Shown: in pieces, positions 44,500 to 54,658 of the stretch
Layout: every line of letters begins with the position of its first letter
Numbering within the stretch: position 1 is the stretch's first letter
Source of the DNA: Flammulina velutipes
Lineage: Eukaryota > Basidiomycota > Agaricomycetes > Agaricales > Physalacriaceae
DNA length: 64,000 nucleotides
Assembly (NCBI GenBank): GCA_011800155.1
Contig: CM022373.1
Span: forward strand, 2,914,001-2,978,000
Direction: 5' to 3'
Made by a program: the position numbers and the translations under genes
Notes under the pieces: model-generated
What the model was told of the DNA's origin: nothing
What the model saw: only the letters and a program-made list of their open reading frames with translations
The model's database searches: none

Positions 44500-44700
44500 A
44501 ACTCCATAGGCGTTTCATTACATTATCGTTTGCGCTCTAGCGATGACTTGACGGCAGTAAGGAGAGCTGGAGGGTACAACAAATGGTCATGGTGGTGGAA
44601 GGCAGAAAGTTTTGTTTTGCTTTGTAAGGTTTGCTCACGTGCCAAAGCTATTGTGGCGTGCATGATGCTCTACGTCCGACATCCGATTCTACATTATGGG
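44500..44700 (+). repeat. Duplicated segment, partner about 57190-57370
   Basis: Both copies run collinearly from TTTGCGCTC through a GGAGAGC word and a TTTTGTTTT-like word to CACGTG. Each lies downstream of a minus-strand F-box gene (C and E). They are roughly two-thirds identical by eye. No coding content is evident. Confidence 0.55.
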
Positions 44701-45056
44701 GTTCATTGGACTAGACGGGCCGTAGTAAGGACGATTGATTTACAAACAAGATTGAGGTAGCTTACACTGAGGGTAACATAGATGCAATTGTGTGGAATGT
44801 CAGGAAGTAAAATGCCCAGTGGTGATTAGGTCGCTATAGATCTATCTTTCAGAGCGCCACTTGGTAGTAAACATTAGATTATCATAATTGTCGAAGCCAT
44901 ATAGTAAGATCATAGTCATAAATGCATATAGGTAGAAATGAGTGTAACTAGTAAGTAGTCAGAGGTATATATCAATAAATTTAATCCAAAGCCAGACGAT
45001 TCAAGAACCACTATCCCCAGCATCAAATACAGGCCGTTCTTTTGCCTAGCACTGGT

Positions 45057-46550
45057 CTACAACAACGCATCGCGTATCATGGAGTCAAGAACAGCGTCTT
45101 GTTCGATAACGATATTCAAATCCTTCTCATGGACGATGGTGCTAGCGCGATCGTCGACGAATTGTTGCACAAGTTCATCGATCTTCGGACTCCCAGCATC
45201 CGTCAAGTGGATGCATTCCAGCGCGGGTAGATATGCGAGGTGACGGCTCGGGTCCTGCTTCGCGTCATCATGAAGCGCCTCCCCGTCCGTCCCAAAGTTC
45301 GGCGCCCTGGGGTAGTTGAGCAAAGGCAGGATACGTTCACTATCTGTGACACCAAGATGGGCGAGCGACAGCGACGTAAGCGATGCGAGGAAGCGCAGTG
45401 TCATGGGCACGTCTTTGGGCGAAACCTGTCCCTTGACCAGAAAGGCTTCTCGCTCCGGAAGTGGGATTTCATCCTTGAAGACAACGCCGAGGAACTTGAG
45501 TCTCTCGATGCGGTTGAGGGCAAGGGTGTTCATCATCGCTTCAAGCATGCCATCCGTGGAGGGTACCTCTATGTCGTCCTCGTAAGACGTGAACGCGTCA
45601 GAGAGATCGAGCTGTTCCAACACAGGCGCACGAATGTATGGCAGGAGTTTGGCGACTTCCTTAGGGTCCTCATACTCGATGAACATCTTCTTCAGTTTGG
45701 TGAGGAAGACGGGGTCGTTCTTTCCATCTTCGTACGCGTCGTCATCGTTGTCATCCAGTGAAGTTACAATCCAGAGGTTCTCGAGGGTATCCGAACAGTA
45801 TGATAACATATCTTGAATGAGCCAAGGAGGACACGAATCAAGAGGCATGTTACTAAGCCCGAACTCCCGAAGACCAGTCGTCGGGAGCAAGCTCAAATCG
45901 TATGGAACCCCATTGATCTCGAGATACGAAAGGTTCGGATAGAGTGCCTGGCCCCAGAGGTTCACCGTGTCCATGACGGTGTTCTTGTCCTCGAACGGAT
46001 ATTGGAGGATGGGAATCAGTTTGTTGGCGTACTCCTCAGACACTTTTCCACTGGCTGACCAAGCTGAGTGTGTGAATGAACGGAGGGAAGGCATGGGTCG
46101 GTTCTTGAGACCCTGGAGGGCGCGGATATGCATTTCCCTGCTGTCACCCGAAACCGTCAGACTCTCAATGCGCGAAGCTACGCGGTTTAAGATATGTGAC
46201 AGCAAAACGCAGTGGTGAAGGCCGAAGTATTTGGTGTTAGACGGGAGGTCGATGGTCAACTTGACTGGGAGGTTGCGTGCGCATTGGAACGCCAGAAGGG
46301 TCCGAAAGAAGATAGCGGCTGGGTTGACGCTGCCATTCCTGAGGGGGCGAGGGATAACACAACGCTCGTTGATGTCGATGGTCGTCCAGAGGAGTCGTTC
46401 ATTGACTACGAGCTTTCTCCACTTGTTGCATACGCCGAGGAGAATGAACCGCATGTCGCCATGGAAGTCCAAGTCATCATTGGGTAAGAGGAGGTACTCT
46501 TTGAAGATTTTGAAGAGAAGCTCATTGGGAAGGCTGGCGATGGCGGACAT
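45057..46550 (-). CDS. F-box protein C, 497 aa
   Basis: The protein starts MSAIASLPNELLFKIFKEYL and keeps the F-box plus irregular LRR layout of F-box A, with long identical stretches such as NERLLWTTIDINERCVIPRP. It is the closest paralog of F-box A, and its 3' and promoter flanks also match. An upstream in-frame ATG at 46601 lies in the leader-intron region and is rejected. It probably serves as an SCF substrate receptor. Kinase C lies upstream on the same strand, so pair C keeps the order of pair A, although about 2.4 kb now separates them. Confidence 0.9.
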   Translation of the reverse strand: MSAIASLPNELLFKIFKEYLLLPNDDLDFHGDMRFILLGVCNKWRKLVVNERLLWTTIDINERCVIPRPLRNGSVNPAAIFFRTLLAFQCARNLPVKLTIDLPSNTKYFGLHHCVLLSHILNRVASRIESLTVSGDSREMHIRALQGLKNRPMPSLRSFTHSAWSASGKVSEEYANKLIPILQYPFEDKNTVMDTVNLWGQALYPNLSYLEINGVPYDLSLLPTTGLREFGLSNMPLDSCPPWLIQDMLSYCSDTLENLWIVTSLDDNDDDAYEDGKNDPVFLTKLKKMFIEYEDPKEVAKLLPYIRAPVLEQLDLSDAFTSYEDDIEVPSTDGMLEAMMNTLALNRIERLKFLGVVFKDEIPLPEREAFLVKGQVSPKDVPMTLRFLASLTSLSLAHLGVTDSERILPLLNYPRAPNFGTDGEALHDDAKQDPSRHLAYLPALECIHLTDAGSPKIDELVQQFVDDRASTIVHEKDLNIVIEQDAVLDSMIRDALL

Positions 46551-46554
46551 TCTG

Positions 46555-46603
46555 CTAAGAGACGTGAGAAGGAAACAGAGGGCGCAGGGCGAGGCGAACA
46601 CAC
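46555..46603 (-). other. 5'-UTR intron of F-box C
   Basis: On the minus strand donor GTGTGTTCGC and acceptor TCTCTTAG enclose 49 nt, ending four bases before the ATG. It aligns with the leader introns of the other copies. Confidence 0.6.
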
Positions 46604-46693
46604 CTAGACTGTATGTTTAAACTAAAAATGGGCTGTTGGATAAGGGAGCGGGGGCAAGGTGAAGTATGAGGAAGTGAAAGAAATGAGCTTGAC

Positions 46694-46718
46694 ATTATAT
46701 ATGGCCCATTCCTCACGC
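46694..46718 (-). promoter_or_regulatory. Conserved core promoter of F-box C with TATA
   Basis: On the minus strand GCGTGAGGAATGGGCC is followed by ATATATAAT, as upstream of F-box A and B. Confidence 0.5.
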
Positions 46719-47097
46719 GCCGACTTTATTAATGCATTGTCAGGTAGAATCGTCGATCAACCATTGTAAATCCTCACTAAAAGACCCTGCGGGATATGGT
46801 CAATTGTCTATATCGACGATACAATGCCCCACGCATTCGCAGGCTTCCAGCACAATAGACTTGCCGAAGCTCTCGGTTTAACCGTACCTCCATTGCCTCC
46901 AAATACATGGCCGCTGGTATCTGCAACTGGTACAGACCTATTACGCGAGTTCCAGCTGTACAAGTCGAAGTAGGAGTTCTTTAGACATGGCCGTTTCGAA
47001 CGCTGCTGACGATTAGCTTACCGTAGCCAAAAGAACAGAACATCCTAGACCCATAGATTTAGAGCAGTTTAACAGTGCGGTACAAGCCGTCGTAGCT

Positions 47098-47400
47098 CTA
47101 GATAAACGTCGCCTCGTAGGGATCAAGTGCGAGAGGATGTGCATCCGGAGCGGGGCACCAGTGGAAAATGATGGATAGGATGTCATCAGGAAGGGAGCGG
47201 GCAGGATGGAGAACGGTGAGTATGTCACGGACTGTTGCATCCATGATAACTTGAGTGTCCTCCATACCCGTCGACATGGATTGAGTCGCTGAGATGAGGT
47301 CTTAGAGGGAAGTAGACGTCTCTCCGCATGCCAGCCGAATTGGTACGACATCCTTGGGATTTGACGGAGGGTCATTAGTGGATACTAGAGTCGGGGTCCC
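47098..47400 (-). pseudogene. F-box pseudogene, N-terminal part (gene F type)
   Basis: The minus-strand frame reads STNDPPSNP, then a TAA where the intact paralog has Lys. It continues DLISATQSM and RDILTVLHPARSLPDDILSI, ending at TAG 47098-47100 soon after IIFHWCP. This matches F-box gene F (SSNDP, DLMSATKS, MSAILHPIRSFPDDILSI) collinearly. The LRR-like remainder is absent. It sits between kinase C and F-box C. Confidence 0.8.
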
Positions 47401-48449
47401 ACTCAAGGAATAGGACGGCATCTCGAATGTATCAAAATGACAATATCTCGTACATTTTTCATGCGACGGACACCTATAAAAGTGGTCGGTTTAGGTATTG
47501 CTAAGGAGTACAGTTGGTACGCACTCGCATGCAGGATTTTGCCCCATATTGATAGAAATGGCAGCTGGAAGACACCTTCAATTCGGCAGTAAGAACGAAG
47601 AAAAGAATTTAGAAAGCGGTGACCGGTCCGGGGAGCCGTACTGCTGAACCACCATCTTGCTTTGTATAGCTTCTCTGACGACCCATGCATACTCTACGAC
47701 GGTGACAGCAGAGATACTGACATCGCTTCTCGCAATGGGCCTACCAACTCTACACGTCCGATAGTCGTGTATCGTTTGCTGGTCGCACTGGCGTAATACT
47801 GGTTGATTACCTCTGCCTCGCCATCGCGTCACGCGTCTGGTATGCGGAGGAGAGAGTGCAGGAAAAAGATACTGGGAAGGAAAATAGGGCTGGGAGGAAT
47901 GGGACATGCAGTCAAGCGTCGGCTCGATTTCGCAGCAAGCAAACCAGCAGGACAACAGCCAGGCCAGCGACGACACTACTTGCTATCTACGCCGGCTTTT
48001 TTGCCCCGGCTCTGTTGCCATGCATATCTTGTTCGTCTTCCTTGCATCTTCACGTCCGCACCAGTGGTGTCACTGATGGTCATTGGAGGGAACTGGAACT
48101 CGACGCGGAGCTGTACGGCAGCGTCGACTGCCTGTATGAGATTGGGAAAGACGAGCTTTGGCTCGCTGCAGGACATAGCTCGAGCTCTCTGGTATTTTTT
48201 GTTTGCGTGTTGTCGTCTCATTCCATGCTTGCTCACTAAGCACATCTATCCTGAACTAGTACCTCGGCGCCTAAGAGCATACACCACAGCTGTATTAACG
48301 ATTGGAAGAAATGTGCCCAACACGCGCCCGGGCCGCCTAATGGACTCAACATTGTCTTTCCTACACTCATTCGGCTTTCTTCTGTTTGTTCGTAGATGGT
48401 ATGTCGCTCTTTTTCTCCCATTGCATCGCTCACCAGTCATCACGGTAGC
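47401..48449. other. Intergenic, possible F-box scraps
   Basis: No intact gene is seen. CCTCCAATGAC near 48085 (minus strand) recalls the SSNDP region of F-box gene F but does not continue in frame. This stretch has no counterpart between kinase A and F-box A. Confidence 0.4.
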
Positions 48450-48690
48450 TCATCAGAGAAGAACAAGAGCATTGTAACCGCCTGCCATCACCTTCTCTCC
48501 CTCGCTGTTTGGAGCCCGGCACGAGCGCCTGGGGAGGTTCGATCCCTCCGAGGGGAATATTCTTCCTTCAATCTCATCCAAGGCTCATGCCGGTATAGTG
48601 CTTCTGCGGGATGAGCTTGTGTATTCGGTGTCAACGCATGTCGTCCGTGGAGGACGACGGTATTCATCGATACAAACTGGTTCTTATGAA
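48450..48690 (-). repeat. Third copy of the T-arm-like repeat
   Basis: It shares CCCTCGGAGGGATYGAACCT, GGGCTCCAAA and GAGGGAGAGAA words with the copy at 16926-17150, in inverted orientation. On the plus strand 48533-48549 is GGAGG-TTCGATC-CCTCC, a perfect T-arm with consensus loop. No acceptor stem or D-arm can be fitted. Confidence 0.5.
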
Positions 48691-48985
48691 ATAGACCAAT
48701 CATGGATAGCAAACAGGCAAATAAGACAGTATATCCATTACACTCCCTGTTATATCACCTACTCGCGGGTGTTTTTCACAGATACCGCTGGAGACTTTAG
48801 TGTTGCAGCCAATGTATCGTCGCAAACGAAAGTTGGAACTATTCTTGAAGAAAATAAATTTCCCACGCCATCTATGTGCGATCATTGGCACGTAATGTAG
48901 CTATACTATTGGTCTCATCTTGCTTCATATAAGCGACAGCCATGAAGAGTCGGTCCAAGGTGTATAAAGAATATAGTATGAGGTT

Positions 48986-50329
48986 CTAGGAACGAGAATA
49001 ATCAAAAGCCGGAAAATAAGGATCCAATGGTCCGCAACAGCCAGGCGTGATTCCATCATCGTCTTTGAAGATTTTGAAACTAAGACGGTATAGCGTTAGC
49101 ACGATTGAAAAGGTCACGAAGAGAAATACCACTCACGCGCTGGTATCTCCAGAATCGACAACATACGGCAGACCAGGAGGCGCCACCTGCCTCATTTCCG
49201 TCTTTTCCCAATCCACACCGACAAACCACTCATGCTGCATCACCTCTCTAACTCCATGCCCCCGACACCCCAAGCGACTCTCCGCCTCGGGCTCCATCAA
49301 ATCACAAATAACCTCCTCCGCATCGTGGTCGATAGACTCTGGCCAATCCTTGCGCTCATAAATACCCTGGAGGATACATTCCGCGATATCATCAAGCGTG
49401 GTATTCTCACTCAAGGGGAAAGGCGAGCTCCCACTGAGCATTTCGAAGATGAGTACGCCGAGAGCGTACCAATCAACACCTGAGGTGTACCCATCCGGTC
49501 CCGGTTCGAAAATCTCTGGCGCCATGTATTCGGGCGTACCGCAGAATGTACGGGTGGTGTCAGCGCGAGTGGCATAGCCGAAATCCGCGAGCTTGATGTG
49601 GCCGTCCGCTGCGATGAGGATGTTTTCCGGTTTGAGGTCGCGGAAGATGATCTTGTGCGAGTGGAGATGTCCGAGCGCGAGGACTACCTCTGAAGCGTAG
49701 AATTTGGCTTCGGAAACGGATAGGCATTGGCCCTGAGAGGGGTTCGTTAGACAGTCAACGCCAGAGCAAGAACCGACATACCTGTTCCCTTGCGGTGTTC
49801 ATCAATGTATGCATATCACCCCCTTGCACCAGCTCCATAACGAAGTAAAGGTTAACACTATCCTGGAACGCGGCGAAGAGGGTGACGATGAATGGGCTAT
49901 TGCTGTATCGCATCAGTTCGGCTTCGTCATTGACGTGCTTAATTCCTTTCTTTTCTTTAGAAATCCTCAACTTGTCCATCGCCTTGAGTGCGTAGAAGCA
50001 GTTGTCAACACGGCTTTTAACTATCGAATGATGAGAAGCGTGTCAATGCAAGACAGAAAACACTTACCGAGATGAACCTTGCCGTACGTTCCCATTCCGA
50101 TACGTCTAAGGACCGCGAAGTCGTTGAGAGAGGAGCTGGAGGACGAAGACGAAGAGGCAGGGCTATGCATGCTGTTGTTCAACGTAAGACTGCAATCGAT
50201 GGGCGAACATGGCGTTCTCGCGGTCTGGCGACGAGTTGGAGTATGAGGAACGCGAGGAGAAAGTTCTCGCGCGGAACGAGAGTGGAAGGGAGAGCCCATG
50301 GCACTCTTGACCCTCTTGAATACAGACAT
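48986..50329 (-). CDS. PKA-like AGC kinase C, 4 exons, 396 aa
   Basis: Exons 50068-50329, 49782-50020, 49137-49732 and 48986-49079 have the same sizes as the four exons of kinase A and join in frame. Motifs match: [33 protein letters not shown] and a C-terminal FPAF. Differences from A are scattered single residues, for example FKRVKSAMGSPFHS near the start. Homology continues about 145 bp upstream and about 150 bp downstream of the coding region. This is half of an inverted duplicate of the unit at 12.6-16.6 kb. Confidence 0.92.
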
Positions 50330-52345
50330 CTTGGGTTGGGGTGTGTAACGGTGGATGATAGGAAAGCGTATGATGTAGAACGGATGGTCATATACGCACG
50401 AAACGCGCTTCCTGGTCTTTGTTTGTTACATGGACGAACAATGGGAAATCAGGTGGCCAGATGTCAAGCGGGAAGTTCAGTAGGAGTATAGTAGACAATG
50501 GAGCACGTGGGTTCTTGTATGCTTCTTTAGAGGAACCTTACTTGGAGAGCGGTGAGGATCAGATAGTTGGGAGAGGATGTGCCACATACTGATATGAAGA
50601 ATTCGAGATGCGAGAAGACTTCGAGTCCCGTCCACTTGGAATGTGGAAGATGGACGCACTGAGCGTTCGACATAACGAATGTTCGAATCCAGATTGCAAC
50701 TCCGAAGAGGACGACCAAAATCCTACGACATCGTAACGCGAAAAAACCAGAACACAGTTATCCGGAATGAGGATTTATATTATGTTGTCGACATAGCAAG
50801 CTGCAGGTCTCCAGAGGTTGCTGTCAAGAAAATGACGATCGAAGCGCAATTATGACGCGCGGTATGTCGAGTATGTTTGGTGAAGTGGCTTGAAAAAGTC
50901 AACGACGCGCCATGTAAGGCGCTTAGAGATGAGATAGCACTATGGATAACGCATGTCTGTTACATATTGAGAATTGATTCCTATACCTGCGACCAAATAA
51001 GTCAAATATATTGAAAGAAGGGGGGAACACGAACAAGATAGACAGTAGTAAACCACACGGAAGCCTACTTGACTTTGTGTCTGAGTCAGTGAGACCGTAC
51101 GGGAAATCTAAGGTATCGCTCACTAATATATGGCCCATTTGTAGCGCAGATTTGACGTGTGCTTAGTCCCGATTGGACCCCAGATATAATGGTGCGCCGG
51201 AAGGTGGCAGAAGTAGACTTCAACTGAGCTGTCAGAGTTTCCCATATGTGCTTAGGAGACACCTGCTCAGTCGTAGCTGGTCGTGTTAAGATGCTTCGGG
51301 GAGTCAGGAAGATGTTATTTGACTTGGCTGAGACGACAAAGTAGTATTTTCTTCATGTTCTATGGATTAATGACTGTATATCTTCCGTCGTCAGTCAATT
51401 GAGGCATGAACGTGGCGCGCACACCAATCCATCGCCCCATTCTCCTTCACCGTTGAGCAAGAAAGCCGGATGAAAGATAATTTAGTAGTGCTGATTTGGA
51501 GGTAGACAGACCTTGTATCGTGAGGACTGGTATTGGTATTGGGTGAGTAGGTGGCATTGGTGGTGGTTGTGATGAAGAAAGCGGGATGAATCGGGCCGCA
51601 TAGTGCCGACGGCAAGGAAGTACGTCACGTCGAAGTAACCATAAGGAAAATGTGAGGCCGGAGTGACGAATCTTATATATTAAAAGACAAGTGGCCGATT
51701 CCTAATGCCATTGGTCCGATCGCGAAGACAGACAAAACGGTCTCCTCATTGGCTCCCCGGTGGGTTTCGGTCCGTGTCTGGACCAAGCTGGACTTGCGCG
51801 CCACACTGGTGGCATCAACAAGAAGTGTCGCTCGAGAGTGCGGGGCATTAATTTCATGAGAGTAGATAGTAGTAGTAACTTATCATCTTCCATGATTTGA
51901 CTTGACAGTCTTGACTCGGAGGCACCATGTCTGAGGTTACAGAGTGACCACGCCACACATCATCCCAGTGGTTGACACTGGTTGTATTGTATGGAATGGT
52001 TGGATGGCCCGTGAGAATGAGGCCAATGACGGCCATGGGAGAGAATAAACAGTAGTGTTTAACTTTACACATGGGCAACAAAATCTTAGTGTCCGACCAA
52101 GTTGAAGGAGCATTGATTGTAGATGCATGTTTGAGGGAATTCTGACGTTAGTGCTCTGACTAAACCACGTCAATGGTTTGGATGGCTTAAATTTTTGTCC
52201 GTGGCGTAGCCACGGGTAACTGCTAGTGTGATAAAACATGGATAGTATCATGGATATATAGGTCATATTGACATGTTACATGGATGAACATATGCATATT
52301 ATACGAAGAACAGAACGCCTCGATGGAGGAAACCCATAGGTGATT
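50330..52345. other. Intergenic, no supported gene
   Basis: The first 145 bp match the kinase A promoter. The rest has only short overlapping frames. The minus strand near 51660-51700 has TTAGGAATCGGCC followed by AATATATAAG, resembling the F-box core promoter but without a gene behind it. It may be the relic of a lost copy. Confidence 0.45.
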
Positions 52346-53902
52346 TCATATATCGCTACTTGAAGCCAGTCGAGCCGTTAGAGATCGCATCGTCGCAATT
52401 CTTTTGGCATCCGGCTTTCTACTTCCCGCAAAGGAGATCACGACGTTCAGCGGCTTCTCCCTGAAAATGTAGTGAACTCTTTCTTTCAAGAACTCGTGTA
52501 TTTGCTTTTCCCTTCCGTGCACGCGTAGCGTCTCCAAAGACGGTAGAGCGACACGATGACGGCGTGGAGACATTGTCGCACCTGCATGGAGCGCCTTGCC
52601 ACCTTTGCTAAAGCTTGGTCTCGATGCAAGAGGGAAGTTGAGCAATAAAAGGATGGGGTAGTCATCTGCTACCCGAACGTCGAGATGTTTCAACGAAGCT
52701 AACTCCTCCAGAAATCGCAGGCTCAAGGGAATATCCTTGAGAGATACCTTTCCCTCGTGCATCATGTCTTCCCTCCGTGGCACGTCGAGGTCATCTTCGA
52801 AGGCTATACGGTCTAATTTGAGACTCTCGAGCTGGTGGAGGGGGAGATAACGGATTATCGCTGCGAACATGGCATCCGTACTCGGGAGATCCTCACATTC
52901 ACCCCCACTCAAGGTGGAAGTTAACGTGTCAGCGAGCACGAGTCGTCTCAAAGCGGGCGTGCGAATATGACGGAGAAAATTGGTAACATGATCTGGGTGA
53001 TGATATGCCAATGCCAATGTCTTGAGAGCGGGTAGGACCGCGAATTCCTTTGTGGCATCGTGGAAATGAGAGCTTGAAAAGAAATTGGAAATATTGAGCT
53101 CCTCGAGTGTGTCGGCAGCGAACGATGTCAGCTTTCGGACGATGGAATAGTTTGCCTCCATGTCGGCGGGTTGGTTGCATAACTGAAGACTCTTCAATCC
53201 TCGGGTTGGTATCAGGTTCCAGTTGTACGGAGCGCCACTGATCTTGAGATGCCGCAGGTTTGGGTAAAGTTCGCGGCCCCATTTGTTCACTGTGGTAAGG
53301 TCGGGATTGGAGTGGAAAGGGTATTGGAGGATGGGAGTAAGGTCAGAGTCGGGTGTATCTATGAGCTCCTCGAATGTTGAATGTTGCCAAACGTCGATGA
53401 AGTTCCAGATAGTGTGGTTGAATGAATGGAGGAGCGGCATGGGTTGATTCAAGAACCCTCTGAGGGCGCTGATATGCATCGCCCAGTTGTCACCGCTGAT
53501 AGAAATGCTCGCGATGTGTTTCGTTTCGGCTTGAAGAATCTTCGAAAGCAGGTCTGTGTGTTCAACGGTAAACCAACTAAGCGGATGGTCTATGTCCGGG
53601 ATTTCGATGACAAGGTCTAGTGGAAGACCGCGTGCATTGTTGAGTGCAGTTTTGGTGCGGAGGAAAATGTCCGCCGGGTCAATGGTGGGCAGCTTGAGGG
53701 AGCGTGGGAGAACGGAACGTTCGTTGATGGCAATAGTTGTCCAAAACGAACATTGCCGGAAAACAGTTTCTCTCCAGGTGGCGCAGACAGCCGCAAGAAT
53801 GAAACGCACGTCGCCATGGAAGTTAAGCTGATTGGGAAGGAGGATGTAACGTTTAAAAACTTCGACGAGCAGTTCGTTAGGAAATTCGTTAATGGTAGAC
53901 AT
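52346..53902 (-). CDS. F-box protein D, 518 aa
   Basis: The start MSTINEFPNELLVEVFKRYI at 53902 follows a leader intron; the open frame extends further upstream but that part is intronic. An F-box at residues 1-45 is followed by the family LRR-like region (ELYPNLRHLKISGAPYNWNL, SLKDIPLSLRFLEELASLKH, LPSLETLRVHG). It is more diverged from A, B and C and has an extended C-terminus. No kinase is paired with it. It probably acts as an SCF substrate receptor. Confidence 0.88.
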   Translation of the reverse strand: MSTINEFPNELLVEVFKRYILLPNQLNFHGDVRFILAAVCATWRETVFRQCSFWTTIAINERSVLPRSLKLPTIDPADIFLRTKTALNNARGLPLDLVIEIPDIDHPLSWFTVEHTDLLSKILQAETKHIASISISGDNWAMHISALRGFLNQPMPLLHSFNHTIWNFIDVWQHSTFEELIDTPDSDLTPILQYPFHSNPDLTTVNKWGRELYPNLRHLKISGAPYNWNLIPTRGLKSLQLCNQPADMEANYSIVRKLTSFAADTLEELNISNFFSSSHFHDATKEFAVLPALKTLALAYHHPDHVTNFLRHIRTPALRRLVLADTLTSTLSGGECEDLPSTDAMFAAIIRYLPLHQLESLKLDRIAFEDDLDVPRREDMMHEGKVSLKDIPLSLRFLEELASLKHLDVRVADDYPILLLLNFPLASRPSFSKGGKALHAGATMSPRRHRVALPSLETLRVHGREKQIHEFLKERVHYIFREKPLNVVISFAGSRKPDAKRIATMRSLTARLASSSDI

Positions 53903-53903
53903 G

Positions 53904-53957
53904 CTGTTGAGCCACAGTGAGTTTGATAGATATAAAAGCTCGTCCACCGGGACGCAC
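53904..53957 (-). other. 5'-UTR intron of F-box D
   Basis: On the minus strand donor GTGCGTCCCG and acceptor CTCAACAG lie one base before the ATG. This is the same position and donor as in the other F-box genes. Confidence 0.6.
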
Positions 53958-54658
53958 CTGAATATGAGGAATGTGTAATGAGGAAAGACTCGAAAGTATA
54001 ACGTTGAAGAACAAACACTTTCTAAGCTTATATAGATTGGAAATTGTACATTGTAAAGGTCGATCATTCACCATTGTACTATTGAGACAATCAGCAGATA
54101 TTACCTTGTTCCATGACGATATGCGAAAGCTGAATGTAGAGAAATTGAGCGAGTACGGAGAAGTAGTGGCTGTTTGTGATCGTACCCTCGGTAAGTTCTC
54201 TGAGATCAGCAACATCTGAATCGGAGAGGCGTTCATTGCCTTTTTCGGTCTTCTAATAGTTTCTCATACAGTCCAGCAGCCTGATAGAGGAGATTTCCGT
54301 ATATCGCAACGATCTATCAATGTTGGAAAGAAGGATTTGCTCCAGAATTGTTTGGGTGTCTGCCAGTGTGGCGTAATGCCCGACGTTCTATAAAACACGA
54401 ATGAATTACGGCTTGTGTAGAAATATACCGATGAGAGCGCCATATGTGGAATTATTCTTAACATCCTCGCTCGCTCTAATTATTGACAGTACAACTGAAT
54501 TTTACGATGGGGCACACCAAATATCCAATTACGGTTCATCGGGCCGAGAGCTTTTCTTCGTACGTCCACCACTGTGAGTCCCAATTCATTGCGTACGTGC
54601 ATTCCTGTTGTCGTTTACTGTCAATCATCTGATGCTTTCCAGATCTATCTCTATCATT

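Noticed and set aside
48460..48560. tRNA gene around the perfect T-arm
   Set aside because: Only about 37 nt lie between a possible acceptor strand and the T-arm, too few for D and anticodon arms.
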